DNA of 64,000 bases from Cronobacter dublinensis subsp. dublinensis LMG 23823 (GTDB lineage Bacteria; Pseudomonadota; Gammaproteobacteria; Enterobacterales; Enterobacteriaceae): contig NZ_CP012266.1 in the NCBI RefSeq assembly GCF_001277235.1, positions 744,001-808,000 of the forward strand, given 5' to 3'. The translations under genes and the position numbers were made by a program. Each line of letters begins with the position of its first letter. Positions within the stretch are counted from its first letter, which is position 1. The notes under the pieces are model-generated. The model saw only the letters and a list, made by a program, of their open reading frames with translations. It was not told the DNA's origin and searched no databases. Shown here one piece after another: positions 42,382-51,748 of the stretch.

Positions 42382-44148
42382 ATGAAAGCAGCAGCAAAGA
42401 CGCTTAAACCAAAACGTCAGGAAGAACAGGCCAACTTTATTAGTTGGCGTTTTGCGTTGCTTTGCGGCTGCATCTTTTTGGCGCTGGCCTTTCTCCTGGC
42501 GCGCGTCGCCTGGCTGCAAATTGTCGACCCGGATATGCTGGTGCGCCAGGGCGATATGCGTTCACTGCGCGTGCAGGAAGTATCCACCGCGCGCGGCATG
42601 ATAACCGACCGCTCCGGGCGTCCGCTGGCGGTGAGCGTGCCGGTAAAAGCCATCTGGGCCGATCCGAAAGAACTGCACGACGCTGGCGGCATCACGCTTG
42701 ATAACCGCTGGAAGGCGCTCTCCGACGCGCTCAAAATTCCGCTCGATCAGCTTTCCGCTCGCGTCAACGCTAACCCGAAAGGCCGCTTTATCTATCTGGC
42801 GCGTCAGGTAAACCCGGATATCGGCGACTACATCAAAAAGCTCAAGCTGCCTGGCATCCATCTGCGTGAAGAATCACGCCGTTACTACCCTTCAGGCGCA
42901 GTGACCGCTCACCTCATCGGCTTTACCAACGTTGACAGCCAGGGCATCGAAGGCGTCGAAAAAAGCTTCGATAAATGGCTTACCGGCCAGCCCGGCGAGC
43001 GTATCGTGCGTAAAGACCGCTATGGCCGTGTAATTGAGGATATCTCCTCCACCGACAGCCAGGCGGCGCATAACCTGGCGTTAAGCATCGACGAACGCCT
43101 TCAGGCGCTGGTCTACCGCGAACTTAATAACGCCGTGGCGTTTAACAAGGCGGAATCCGGCAGCGCGGTGCTGGTGGATGTGAACACTGGCGAAGTGCTG
43201 GCGATGGCCAACAGCCCCTCCTACAACCCGAACAACATCACCGGCACGCCGAAAGACGTCATGCGTAACCGCACGATCACCGATGTCTTCGAGCCTGGTT
43301 CTACCGTAAAACCGATGGTGGTGATGACGGCGCTGCAGCGCGGCGTGGTGCAGGAAAATACGGTGCTCAATACCGTTCCTTATCGGATCAACGGTCATGA
43401 AATCAAAGACGTCGCCCGCTACAGCGAGCTGACGCTTACCGGGGTTTTACAGAAGTCGAGTAACGTCGGGGTTTCCAAACTGGCGTTAGCGATGCCGTCC
43501 TCAGCGTTAGTAGATACTTACTCACGTTTTGGACTCGGCAAGTCCACGAATCTTGGGCTGGTCGGAGAACGCAGTGGCTTATATCCACAAAAACAACGGT
43601 GGTCTGACATAGAGAGGGCCACCTTCTCATTCGGCTACGGGCTAATGGTAACGCCGTTACAGTTAGCGCGAGTCTACGCGACGATTGGCAGCTACGGCGT
43701 CTATCGCCCGCTGTCTATCACGAAAGTCGACCCGCCGGTTCCTGGCGAGCGCATCTTCCCGGAATCCATCGTGCGTACCGTGGTGCACATGATGGAAAGC
43801 GTGGCGTTGCCGGGCGGCGGCGGCGTGAAGGCGGCCATTAAGGGCTACCGCATTGCGATTAAAACCGGTACGGCGAAAAAAGTCGGGCCGGACGGACGAT
43901 ACATCAACAAATACATTGCTTACACCGCAGGCGTTGCACCTGCCAGCAATCCGCGTTTCGCGCTGGTGGTGGTGATTAACGATCCGCAGGCGGGCAAATA
44001 CTACGGCGGCGCCGTTTCCGCGCCGGTCTTTGGTGCCATCATGGGCGGCGTTCTGCGCACCATGAACATCGAACCGGACGCGCTGACAACGGGCGAAAAA
44101 AGTGAATTCGTAATTAATCGAGAAGAGGGAACAGGTGGCAGATCGTAA
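42382..44148 (+). CDS. ftsI: Septal peptidoglycan transpeptidase FtsI (PBP3)
   Basis: Cross-links septal peptidoglycan with FtsW; target of several beta-lactams. It has 588 residues as in E. coli: a short cytoplasmic tail, one membrane anchor (about 24-40), a pedestal domain and the transpeptidase domain with catalytic Ser307 in STVKPM (codon at 43300), the SSN motif (KSSNVGVS) and KTGTAKK. Codons from about 43441 to 43680 depart sharply from the rest of the gene (see findings). It overlaps murE by 14 bases. Confidence 0.98.
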   Translation: MKAAAKTLKPKRQEEQANFISWRFALLCGCIFLALAFLLARVAWLQIVDPDMLVRQGDMRSLRVQEVSTARGMITDRSGRPLAVSVPVKAIWADPKELHDAGGITLDNRWKALSDALKIPLDQLSARVNANPKGRFIYLARQVNPDIGDYIKKLKLPGIHLREESRRYYPSGAVTAHLIGFTNVDSQGIEGVEKSFDKWLTGQPGERIVRKDRYGRVIEDISSTDSQAAHNLALSIDERLQALVYRELNNAVAFNKAESGSAVLVDVNTGEVLAMANSPSYNPNNITGTPKDVMRNRTITDVFEPGSTVKPMVVMTALQRGVVQENTVLNTVPYRINGHEIKDVARYSELTLTGVLQKSSNVGVSKLALAMPSSALVDTYSRFGLGKSTNLGLVGERSGLYPQKQRWSDIERATFSFGYGLMVTPLQLARVYATIGSYGVYRPLSITKVDPPVPGERIFPESIVRTVVHMMESVALPGGGGVKAAIKGYRIAIKTGTAKKVGPDGRYINKYIAYTAGVAPASNPRFALVVVINDPQAGKYYGGAVSAPVFGAIMGGVLRTMNIEPDALTTGEKSEFVINREEGTGGRS

Positions 44149-45622
44149 TTTGCGCGACCTTCTCGCTCCGTGGGTAGCTAATCTGCCTGCGCGAGCTCTG
44201 CGGGAGATGACCCTGGACAGCCGCGTTGCGGCGGCCGGGGATCTCTTTGTGGCGGTGGTCGGTCATCAGGCGGACGGGCGTCGGTATATCCCGCAGGCGA
44301 TAGCGCAAGGTGTAGCTGCCATCGTCGCCGAAGCGAAAGGCGAGGCGACGGACGGCGAAGTCCGTGAGATCCACGGCGTGCCGGTTATCTATTTAAGCCA
44401 GCTCAACGAGCGTCTTTCGGCGCTGGCGGGGCGTTTTTATGATGAGCCGTCCGAGCGTCTGCGCCTGATTGGCGTGACGGGCACCAACGGCAAAACCACC
44501 ACCACGCAACTTATCGCGCAGTGGTGCCAGTTGCTGGGCGAAACCAGCGCCGTGATGGGCACGGTCGGCAACGGGCTGCTTGGCAAAGTGAGTCCGACGG
44601 AAAACACGACCGGCTCCGCGGTGGACGTACAGCATGTGCTGGCAGGTCTCGCCGGGCAGGGCGCAAGCGTCGCCGCGATGGAAGTGTCGTCCCACGGTCT
44701 GGTGCAGCACCGCGTGGCCGCGCTGAAATTCGCCGCCAGCGTCTTTACCAATTTAAGCCGCGATCACCTCGACTATCACGGCGATATGGATCATTACGAA
44801 GCGGCGAAATGGCTGCTGTTTTCCTCGCATCACTATGGTCAGGCGATTATCAACGCCGACGATGACGTGGGCCGTCGGTGGCTTACGCAGCTGCCGGATG
44901 CGGTTGCGGTGTCGATGGAAAATAACATTAACCCGGACTGCCACGGACGCTGGCTGCGCGCTGACGCGGTGGAGTATCACGACCGCGGCGCCACGCTGCG
45001 TTTCAGCTCCTCATGGGGCGAGGGCGAGATTGACAGCCGCCTGATGGGCGCGTTCAACGTCAGCAATCTGTTGCTGGCGCTGGCGACGCTGCTGGCGCTG
45101 GGCTATCCGCTCGCCGCGCTGCTGGCAAGCGCGCCGCGCCTCCAGCCGGTTAATGGCCGCATGGAAGTGTTCAGCGCGCCGGGCAAACCGACCGTGGTGG
45201 TCGACTACGCCCACACGCCGGACGCGCTCGAAAAAGCCCTGCAGGCCGCGCGTCTGCACTGCGCAGGCAAACTCTGGTGCGTCTTCGGCTGCGGCGGCGA
45301 TCGCGATAAAGGCAAGCGTCCCCTGATGGGCGCGATTGCCGAACAGTTTGCCGATGTCGTGGTGGTCACCGATGACAACCCGCGCACGGAAGATCCGAAA
45401 GCGATCATCGCCGATATCCTTACCGGCATGCTGGATGCGGGCCGCGCGCGGGTGGTCGAAGGCCGTGCCGAAGCCGTGACCAACGCCATTATGCAGGCGT
45501 CGGAAAATGACGTCGTGCTGGTGGCCGGTAAAGGCCACGAAGATTACCAGATTGTCGGCACCCGCCGGCTTGATTACTCCGACCGCGTCACCGCGGCGCG
45601 CCTGCTGGGAGCAGTGGCATGA
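44135..45622 (+). CDS. murE: UDP-MurNAc-L-Ala-D-Glu:meso-DAP ligase
   Basis: Adds meso-diaminopimelate in cytosolic peptidoglycan precursor synthesis. It has 495 residues; ATP-binding GVTGTNGKTTTTQL near 112-125 and the DAP-recognising DNPRTEDP motif near 413-420. The start is GTG at 44135 (GAAGAGGGA upstream), inside the ftsI 3' end, as in E. coli. The stop overlaps murF by four bases. Confidence 0.98.
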   Translation: MADRNLRDLLAPWVANLPARALREMTLDSRVAAAGDLFVAVVGHQADGRRYIPQAIAQGVAAIVAEAKGEATDGEVREIHGVPVIYLSQLNERLSALAGRFYDEPSERLRLIGVTGTNGKTTTTQLIAQWCQLLGETSAVMGTVGNGLLGKVSPTENTTGSAVDVQHVLAGLAGQGASVAAMEVSSHGLVQHRVAALKFAASVFTNLSRDHLDYHGDMDHYEAAKWLLFSSHHYGQAIINADDDVGRRWLTQLPDAVAVSMENNINPDCHGRWLRADAVEYHDRGATLRFSSSWGEGEIDSRLMGAFNVSNLLLALATLLALGYPLAALLASAPRLQPVNGRMEVFSAPGKPTVVVDYAHTPDALEKALQAARLHCAGKLWCVFGCGGDRDKGKRPLMGAIAEQFADVVVVTDDNPRTEDPKAIIADILTGMLDAGRARVVEGRAEAVTNAIMQASENDVVLVAGKGHEDYQIVGTRRLDYSDRVTAARLLGAVA

Positions 45623-46977
45623 TTCGCGTATCTCTGAGCCAGCTCGCCGCTGTGCTGAAAGGCGAGCTGCATGGCGTCGACGCTGAGGTCGACGCGGTAA
45701 CGACCGACACCCGCAGGCTTACGCCAGGCTGCCTGTTTGTGGCGCTGAAGGGCGAGCGTTTCGACGCGCACGATTTTGCCGGACAGGCGCAGGCGGGCGG
45801 CGCGGGCGCGCTGCTGGTCAGCCGTAAGCTGGATATCGCTCTGCCGCAGCTGGTGGTGGCCGATACCCGGCTGGCGTTTGGCGAGCTGGCTGCCTGGGTA
45901 AGACAGCAGGTGCCTGCGCGCGTGGTCGCGCTGACCGGTTCTTCCGGCAAGACCTCGGTGAAAGAGATGACCGCCGCCATTCTTGGCGAGTGCGGCAATA
46001 CGCTCTACACCGCGGGCAACCTGAATAACGATATCGGCGTGCCGATGACGCTGCTGCGCCTCACGCCGGAACATCAGTTCGCGGTGATTGAGCTTGGCGC
46101 GAACCATCAGGGCGAAATTGCCTGGACCGTGAGCCTGACGCGCCCTGAAGCGGCGCTGGTGAATAATCTGGCGGCGGCGCACCTGGAAGGCTTCGGCTCG
46201 CTCGCGGGTGTCGCGAAAGCCAAAGGCGAAATCTTCACCGGGCTGCCGGAAAACGGCATCGCTATCATGAACGCCGATAATAACGACTGGCTGAACTGGC
46301 AGAGCGTTATCGGCAATCGCAAGGTCTGGCGCTTCTCGCCAAACCTCGCCACCAGTGATTTCAGCGCCACCAATATTCATATCACCAGCCATGGCACCGA
46401 ATTTACGCTGCGCACCCCGACGGGCGACGTGGACGTTCTGCTGCCGCTGCCGGGGCGCCATAACATCGCTAACGCGCTGGCCGCCTCCGCGCTGGCGATG
46501 GCCGTCGGCGCGCCGCATCAGGCGATTAAAGCCGGTCTGGCGAAGCTCAAAGCGGTGCCGGGGCGTCTGTTCCCGGTTCAGCTTGCAGAAAATCAGCTGC
46601 TGCTGGATGACAGCTATAACGCCAACGTCGGCTCCATGACCGCCGCGGCGCAGGTGCTGTCTGAAATGCCGGGCTATCGCGTGATGGTCGTTGGCGATAT
46701 GGCGGAGCTTGGCGATGAAGCCGAAGCCTGTCATCAGCAGGTGGGCGACGCGGCGAAAGCGGCGGGCATTGATAAAGTCCTGAGCGTCGGTACGCTCAGC
46801 GAAGCCATCAGCCGCGCGAGCGGCGTGGGCGAACATTTCAGCGATAAGCAGGCCGTGGTTGCACGCCTTAAAACCCTTATCAACGAGCATTCCATCATCA
46901 CCCTTTTAGTGAAAGGTTCACGTAGTGCTGCCATGGAAGAGGTGGTGCGCGCATTACAGGAGAACGGGACATGTTAG
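45619..46977 (+). CDS. murF: UDP-MurNAc-tripeptide:D-Ala-D-Ala ligase
   Basis: Adds D-Ala-D-Ala to complete the UDP-MurNAc-pentapeptide. It has 452 residues as in E. coli with the P-loop ALTGSSGKTSVKEM near 104-117 and the C-terminal LDDSYNANVGSM motif. Start overlaps murE; stop overlaps mraY by seven bases. Confidence 0.98.
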   Translation: MIRVSLSQLAAVLKGELHGVDAEVDAVTTDTRRLTPGCLFVALKGERFDAHDFAGQAQAGGAGALLVSRKLDIALPQLVVADTRLAFGELAAWVRQQVPARVVALTGSSGKTSVKEMTAAILGECGNTLYTAGNLNNDIGVPMTLLRLTPEHQFAVIELGANHQGEIAWTVSLTRPEAALVNNLAAAHLEGFGSLAGVAKAKGEIFTGLPENGIAIMNADNNDWLNWQSVIGNRKVWRFSPNLATSDFSATNIHITSHGTEFTLRTPTGDVDVLLPLPGRHNIANALAASALAMAVGAPHQAIKAGLAKLKAVPGRLFPVQLAENQLLLDDSYNANVGSMTAAAQVLSEMPGYRVMVVGDMAELGDEAEACHQQVGDAAKAAGIDKVLSVGTLSEAISRASGVGEHFSDKQAVVARLKTLINEHSIITLLVKGSRSAAMEEVVRALQENGTC

Positions 46978-48053
46978 TGTGGCTGGCCGAGTATCTGGTC
47001 AAATATTATTCCGGCTTTAACGTCTTTTCATACCTGACGTTTCGCGCCATCGTCAGCCTGCTGACCGCGCTGTTTATCTCGTTATGGATGGGGCCGCGCC
47101 TGATCGCGCATTTACAGAAACTCTCTTTCGGCCAGGTCGTGCGTAACGACGGCCCGGAGTCGCACTTCAGCAAGCGCGGCACGCCGACGATGGGCGGCAT
47201 CATGATCCTCACCTCCATTGTGGTGTCGGTGCTGCTGTGGGCCTATCCGTCGAACCCGTATGTCTGGTGTGTGCTGTTTGTGCTGGTCGGCTACGGCGCG
47301 GTGGGCTTTGTCGACGATTACCGCAAGGTGGTGCGTAAAGACACCAAGGGCCTGATTGCCCGCTGGAAATATTTCTGGATGTCCGTCATTGCGCTGACCG
47401 TGGCGTTTGCGCTGTATATTACTGGCAAAGATACGCCAGCGACCGAGCTGGTCGTGCCGTTCTTTAAAGACGTGATGCCGCAGCTTGGTCTTTTCTACGT
47501 ACTGCTGGCCTATTTCGTGATTGTCGGCACCGGCAACGCTGTGAATCTGACCGACGGCCTGGATGGTCTGGCTATCATGCCAACCGTGCTGGTGGCCGCC
47601 GGGTTCGCGCTGGTCGCCTGGGCGACCGGTAACGTCAAGTTCGCGGAGTATCTGCACATCCCGTATCTGCGCCACGCGGGCGAATTGGTGATTGTCTGTA
47701 CGGCGATTGTCGGCGCGGGGCTTGGCTTCCTGTGGTTTAACACCTATCCGGCGCAGGTTTTCATGGGCGATGTCGGTTCGCTGGCGCTCGGCGGCGCGCT
47801 CGGCATTATTGCCGTGCTGCTGCGTCAGGAGTTCCTGCTGGTGATTATGGGCGGCGTCTTCGTTGTGGAAACCCTGTCGGTCATCCTGCAGGTGGGCTCC
47901 TTCAAGCTTCGCGGTCAGCGCATTTTCCGTATGGCGCCGATTCATCACCACTATGAACTGAAAGGCTGGCCGGAGCCGCGCGTGATTGTGCGCTTCTGGG
48001 TTATCTCGCTGATGCTGGTGCTGATTGGCCTGGCTACGCTTAAGGTGCGTTAA
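46971..48053 (+). CDS. mraY: Phospho-MurNAc-pentapeptide translocase
   Basis: Integral inner-membrane enzyme that transfers phospho-MurNAc-pentapeptide to undecaprenyl phosphate, making lipid I. It has 360 residues and ten expected membrane helices; catalytic aspartates lie in FVDDYRKV (about 115-116) and NLTDGLDGLA (about 267); the HHHYELKGWPE motif is near the C-terminus. Confidence 0.98.
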   Translation: MLVWLAEYLVKYYSGFNVFSYLTFRAIVSLLTALFISLWMGPRLIAHLQKLSFGQVVRNDGPESHFSKRGTPTMGGIMILTSIVVSVLLWAYPSNPYVWCVLFVLVGYGAVGFVDDYRKVVRKDTKGLIARWKYFWMSVIALTVAFALYITGKDTPATELVVPFFKDVMPQLGLFYVLLAYFVIVGTGNAVNLTDGLDGLAIMPTVLVAAGFALVAWATGNVKFAEYLHIPYLRHAGELVIVCTAIVGAGLGFLWFNTYPAQVFMGDVGSLALGGALGIIAVLLRQEFLLVIMGGVFVVETLSVILQVGSFKLRGQRIFRMAPIHHHYELKGWPEPRVIVRFWVISLMLVLIGLATLKVR

Positions 48054-48055
48054 TC

Positions 48056-49372
48056 ATGGCAGATTATCAGGGTAAAAAAGTCGTCATCATCGGGCTTGGG
48101 TTAACCGGCCTTTCCTGCGTGGACTTTTTCCTCGGGCGCGGCGTGACGCCGCGCGTCATGGATACCCGAATCGCCCCGCCGGGGCTCGATAAGCTGCCGG
48201 AAGAGGTAGAGCGCCATCTCGGCTCGCTGAACGACGCCTGGCTTTCCGGCGCGGATCTGATTGTCGCGAGTCCCGGCATGGCGCTTGCACATCCGTCGCT
48301 GAGTGCGGCGGCGGACGCGGGTGTTGAAATCGTCGGCGATATCGAACTGTTCTGCCGCGAGGCGCAGGCGCCAATCATCGCCATTACCGGCTCGAACGGG
48401 AAAAGCACCGTGACGACGCTTGTGGGCGAAATGGCGAAAGCGGCGGGCGTGAACGTTGGCGTGGGCGGCAATATTGGCCTGCCAGCGCTGATGCTGCTTG
48501 GGGAAGAGCGCGAGCTTTACGTGCTTGAGCTTTCCAGTTTCCAGCTGGAAACCACCTCCAGCCTGAAGGCGGCGGCCGCGACTATCCTTAACGTGACCGA
48601 AGATCACATGGACCGTTACCCGCTCGGCCTGCAGCAGTATCGCGCGGCAAAATTACGGATTTATGAAAACGCGGCGGTGTGCGTAGTCAATGCCGATGAC
48701 GCGCTGACCATGCCGGTGCGTGGCGCTGACGCGCGCTGCGTGAGCTTTGGCATTGATGTCGGGGATTACCACCTCAACCGTCAGCAGGGCGAAACCTGGC
48801 TGCGCGTGCGCGGCGAGAAAGTCCTTAACGTCAAAGAGATGCAACTGGTCGGCCAGCATAACTATACCAATGCGCTGGCGGCGCTGGCGCTGGCTGACGC
48901 CGCGGGCCTGCCGCGCGCCAGCAGTCTCAAAGCGCTCACCACGTTTGGCGGCCTGGCGCACCGTTTCCAGCTCGCTTTCGAGCATAACGGCGTGCGCTGG
49001 ATTAACGACTCCAAAGCGACCAACGTCGGCAGCACCGAGGCGGCGCTGAACGGCCTGCATCTTGACGGTACGCTGCACCTGCTGCTGGGCGGCGACGGTA
49101 AGTCAGCCGATTTCTCCCCGCTGGCGCGCTACCTGACGGGCGAACGCGTGCGTCTCTATTGCTTTGGCCGTGACGGCGACGCGCTGGCAGCGCTGCGCCC
49201 GGAAATCGCGGAGCGTACAGAGACGATGGAAGAGGCGATGAAGCTGATTGCCGGGCGCGTACAGCCGGGCGATATGGTGCTGCTGTCGCCGGCCTGCGCC
49301 AGCCTCGATCAGTTTAAGAATTTCGAACAGCGCGGCGATATCTTTACGCGGCTTGCAAAGGAGCTTGGCTGA
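48056..49372 (+). CDS. murD: UDP-MurNAc-L-alanine:D-glutamate ligase
   Basis: Adds D-glutamate to UDP-MurNAc-L-Ala. It has 438 residues: N-terminal UDP-binding Rossmann domain (VVIIGLGLTGLSCVDF), ATP-binding ITGSNGKSTVTTLV near 110-123 and C-terminal domain with LLLGGDGKSADF. One-base overlap with ftsW (TGATG). Confidence 0.98.
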   Translation: MADYQGKKVVIIGLGLTGLSCVDFFLGRGVTPRVMDTRIAPPGLDKLPEEVERHLGSLNDAWLSGADLIVASPGMALAHPSLSAAADAGVEIVGDIELFCREAQAPIIAITGSNGKSTVTTLVGEMAKAAGVNVGVGGNIGLPALMLLGEERELYVLELSSFQLETTSSLKAAAATILNVTEDHMDRYPLGLQQYRAAKLRIYENAAVCVVNADDALTMPVRGADARCVSFGIDVGDYHLNRQQGETWLRVRGEKVLNVKEMQLVGQHNYTNALAALALADAAGLPRASSLKALTTFGGLAHRFQLAFEHNGVRWINDSKATNVGSTEAALNGLHLDGTLHLLLGGDGKSADFSPLARYLTGERVRLYCFGRDGDALAALRPEIAERTETMEEAMKLIAGRVQPGDMVLLSPACASLDQFKNFEQRGDIFTRLAKELG

Positions 49373-50616
49373 TGCGCTTATCTCTCCCGCGCCTTCGCCT
49401 GCCGCGCTTGCCCGGTATGGGCATTCTCGCCTGGCTTTTTATGGCGCTTCGCGGCTGGGTGATGGGCTCGCGCGAGAAAGATACCACAAGCCTGGTCATG
49501 TACGACCGCACGCTGCTGTGGTTGACGCTTGGGCTCGCGGCGATCGGTTTTATCATGGTGACCTCGGCCTCAATGCCGGTGGGACAGCGTCTGGCGGACG
49601 ATCCGTTCCTGTTTGCCAAGCGTGATGGCATATACATTCTGCTGGCGTTTGGCCTGGCGCTGATTACGCTGCGCCTGCCGATGGAGTTCTGGCAGCGCCA
49701 CAGCGCCGCGATGCTGCTCGCCTCTATTGTGATGCTGCTCATCGTGCTGGTGGTGGGGAGCTCGGTCAACGGCGCGTCGCGCTGGATTGCGCTGGGCCCG
49801 CTGCGTATTCAGCCTGCGGAATTCTCCAAGCTCTCGCTCTTTTGTTATCTGTCGAACTATCTGGTGCGTAAGGTTGACGAGGTGCGCAACAACCTGCGCG
49901 GCTTCTTAAAACCGATGGGCGTCATCCTCGTCATGGCGGTGCTGCTGCTCGCTCAGCCTGACCTCGGTACGGTAGTGGTGCTGTTTGTGACCACGCTTGC
50001 GATGCTGTTTCTCGCGGGCGCCAAACTCTGGCAGTTCATCGCGATTATCGGCATGGGGATTTCGGCAGTCGTGCTGCTGATTCTGGCCGAACCGTACCGT
50101 ATTCGCCGCGTGACGTCGTTCTGGAACCCGTGGGAAGATCCGTTCGGCAGCGGCTACCAGCTTACCCAGTCGCTGATGGCGTTTGGTCGCGGCGAGTTAT
50201 GGGGGCAGGGGCTCGGGAATTCGGTCCAGAAGCTGGAGTATTTACCCGAAGCGCATACCGACTTCATCTTCTCCATTATTGGGGAAGAACTGGGATATAT
50301 CGGTGTGGTACTAGCGCTTTTGATGGTATTCTTCGTGGCTTTTCGCGCCATGTCGATCGGGCGTCGCGCGCTGGAAACCGATCAACGTTTCGCGGGCTTT
50401 TTGGCCTGTTCTATCGGCATCTGGTTTAGTTTCCAGGCGCTGGTAAACGTCGGCGCGGCGGCGGGTATGCTGCCGACCAAAGGCCTGACGCTGCCGCTTA
50501 TCAGTTACGGCGGTTCGAGCCTGCTTATCATGTCGACGGCGATTATGTTTTTGTTGCGCATAGATTATGAAACGCGTCTGGAGAAAGCCCAGGCGTTTAC
50601 ACGAGGTTCACGATGA
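49372..50616 (+). CDS. ftsW: Septal peptidoglycan glycosyltransferase FtsW
   Basis: SEDS-family lipid II polymerase acting with FtsI at the septum. It has 414 residues and about ten membrane helices; the family motif GEELGYIGVVLAL and the conserved NxGxxxGxLPTKGLTLPLISYGGSS region are present. The cytoplasmic N-terminus is basic. Stop overlaps the murG start by four bases. Confidence 0.97.
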   Translation: MRLSLPRLRLPRLPGMGILAWLFMALRGWVMGSREKDTTSLVMYDRTLLWLTLGLAAIGFIMVTSASMPVGQRLADDPFLFAKRDGIYILLAFGLALITLRLPMEFWQRHSAAMLLASIVMLLIVLVVGSSVNGASRWIALGPLRIQPAEFSKLSLFCYLSNYLVRKVDEVRNNLRGFLKPMGVILVMAVLLLAQPDLGTVVVLFVTTLAMLFLAGAKLWQFIAIIGMGISAVVLLILAEPYRIRRVTSFWNPWEDPFGSGYQLTQSLMAFGRGELWGQGLGNSVQKLEYLPEAHTDFIFSIIGEELGYIGVVLALLMVFFVAFRAMSIGRRALETDQRFAGFLACSIGIWFSFQALVNVGAAAGMLPTKGLTLPLISYGGSSLLIMSTAIMFLLRIDYETRLEKAQAFTRGSR

Positions 50617-51680
50617 GTGGTCAACCAAAGCGGCTGATGGTGATGGCGGGCGGAACGGGCGGACACGTCTTTCCGGGGCTCGCCGTAGCGCACCATCTGA
50701 TGGCGCAGGGATGGCAGGTTCGCTGGCTGGGGACCGCCGATCGCATGGAGGCAGACCTGGTGCCGAAACACGGTATTGAGATCGATTTCATTCGCATCTC
50801 CGGGCTGCGTGGTAAAGGCGCGAAGGCATTGCTGCTGGCGCCGGTGCGTATTTTCAACGCCTGGCGTCAGGCTCGGGCGATCATGAAGCGTTTCCGGCCC
50901 GATGTGGTGCTGGGCATGGGCGGCTATGTGTCTGGACCTGGCGGGCTTGCGGCATGGTCGCTTGGTATTCCGGTCGTCCTGCATGAACAAAACGGCATCG
51001 CCGGGCTGACCAACAAATGGCTCGCCAAAATTGCGAGCCGCGTGATGCAGGCGTTTCCCGGTGCGTTCCCGAACGCGGACGTCGTGGGCAACCCGGTGCG
51101 CACCGATGTGCTGGCGCTGCCGCTGCCGCAGGCGCGTCTCGCGGGTCGCGAAGGCCCGGTGCGTGTGTTGGTGGTTGGCGGCTCGCAGGGCGCGCGCGTG
51201 CTGAACCAGACGATGCCGCAGGTGGCGGCGCAACTGGGCGAGGCCGTGACAGTCTGGCATCAGAGCGGTAAAGGTGCGCAGGCGGATGTCCAGAAAGCCT
51301 ATGCCGACGCGGGCCAGCCGCAGCATAAAGTCACGGAATTTATCGACGACATGGCGGCCGCCTACGCATGGGCGGATGTGGTCGTCTGCCGCTCCGGCGC
51401 GCTGACGGTGAGTGAAATCGCCGCGGCAGGCTTACCGGCGCTGTTTGTGCCGTTCCAGCATAAAGACAGACAGCAGTACTGGAACGCGCTGCCGCTCGAA
51501 AAAGCGGGCGCGGCGAAAATTCTGGAGCAGCCGCAGTTTACCGTTGCGGCAGTCAGCGAAACGCTGAAGGGATGGGATCGCGCTACGCTGCTCGACATGG
51601 CTGAGCGCGCGCGAGCTGCCGCCATTCCCGACGCGACCGAAAGGGTCGCGGATGAAGTACGCGCGGTCGCTCGCGCGTAA
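50613..51680 (+). CDS. murG: Lipid II synthase MurG (GlcNAc transferase)
   Basis: Peripheral membrane glycosyltransferase that adds GlcNAc to lipid I. It has 355 residues as in E. coli, GT-B fold, with glycine-rich loops MAGGTGGHVFPGLAVA (about 11-26) and GMGGYVSGPGG (about 102-112), and GGSQGARVLNQ in the C-terminal lobe. Confidence 0.98.
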   Translation: MSGQPKRLMVMAGGTGGHVFPGLAVAHHLMAQGWQVRWLGTADRMEADLVPKHGIEIDFIRISGLRGKGAKALLLAPVRIFNAWRQARAIMKRFRPDVVLGMGGYVSGPGGLAAWSLGIPVVLHEQNGIAGLTNKWLAKIASRVMQAFPGAFPNADVVGNPVRTDVLALPLPQARLAGREGPVRVLVVGGSQGARVLNQTMPQVAAQLGEAVTVWHQSGKGAQADVQKAYADAGQPQHKVTEFIDDMAAAYAWADVVVCRSGALTVSEIAAAGLPALFVPFQHKDRQQYWNALPLEKAGAAKILEQPQFTVAAVSETLKGWDRATLLDMAERARAAAIPDATERVADEVRAVARA

Positions 51681-51748
51681 CGATTGCGGATAAGGTTTGT
51701 TCCGCGTGAATTGATGATGTTATGGCGTTTGCCAAAGGCTTTTAAAGA

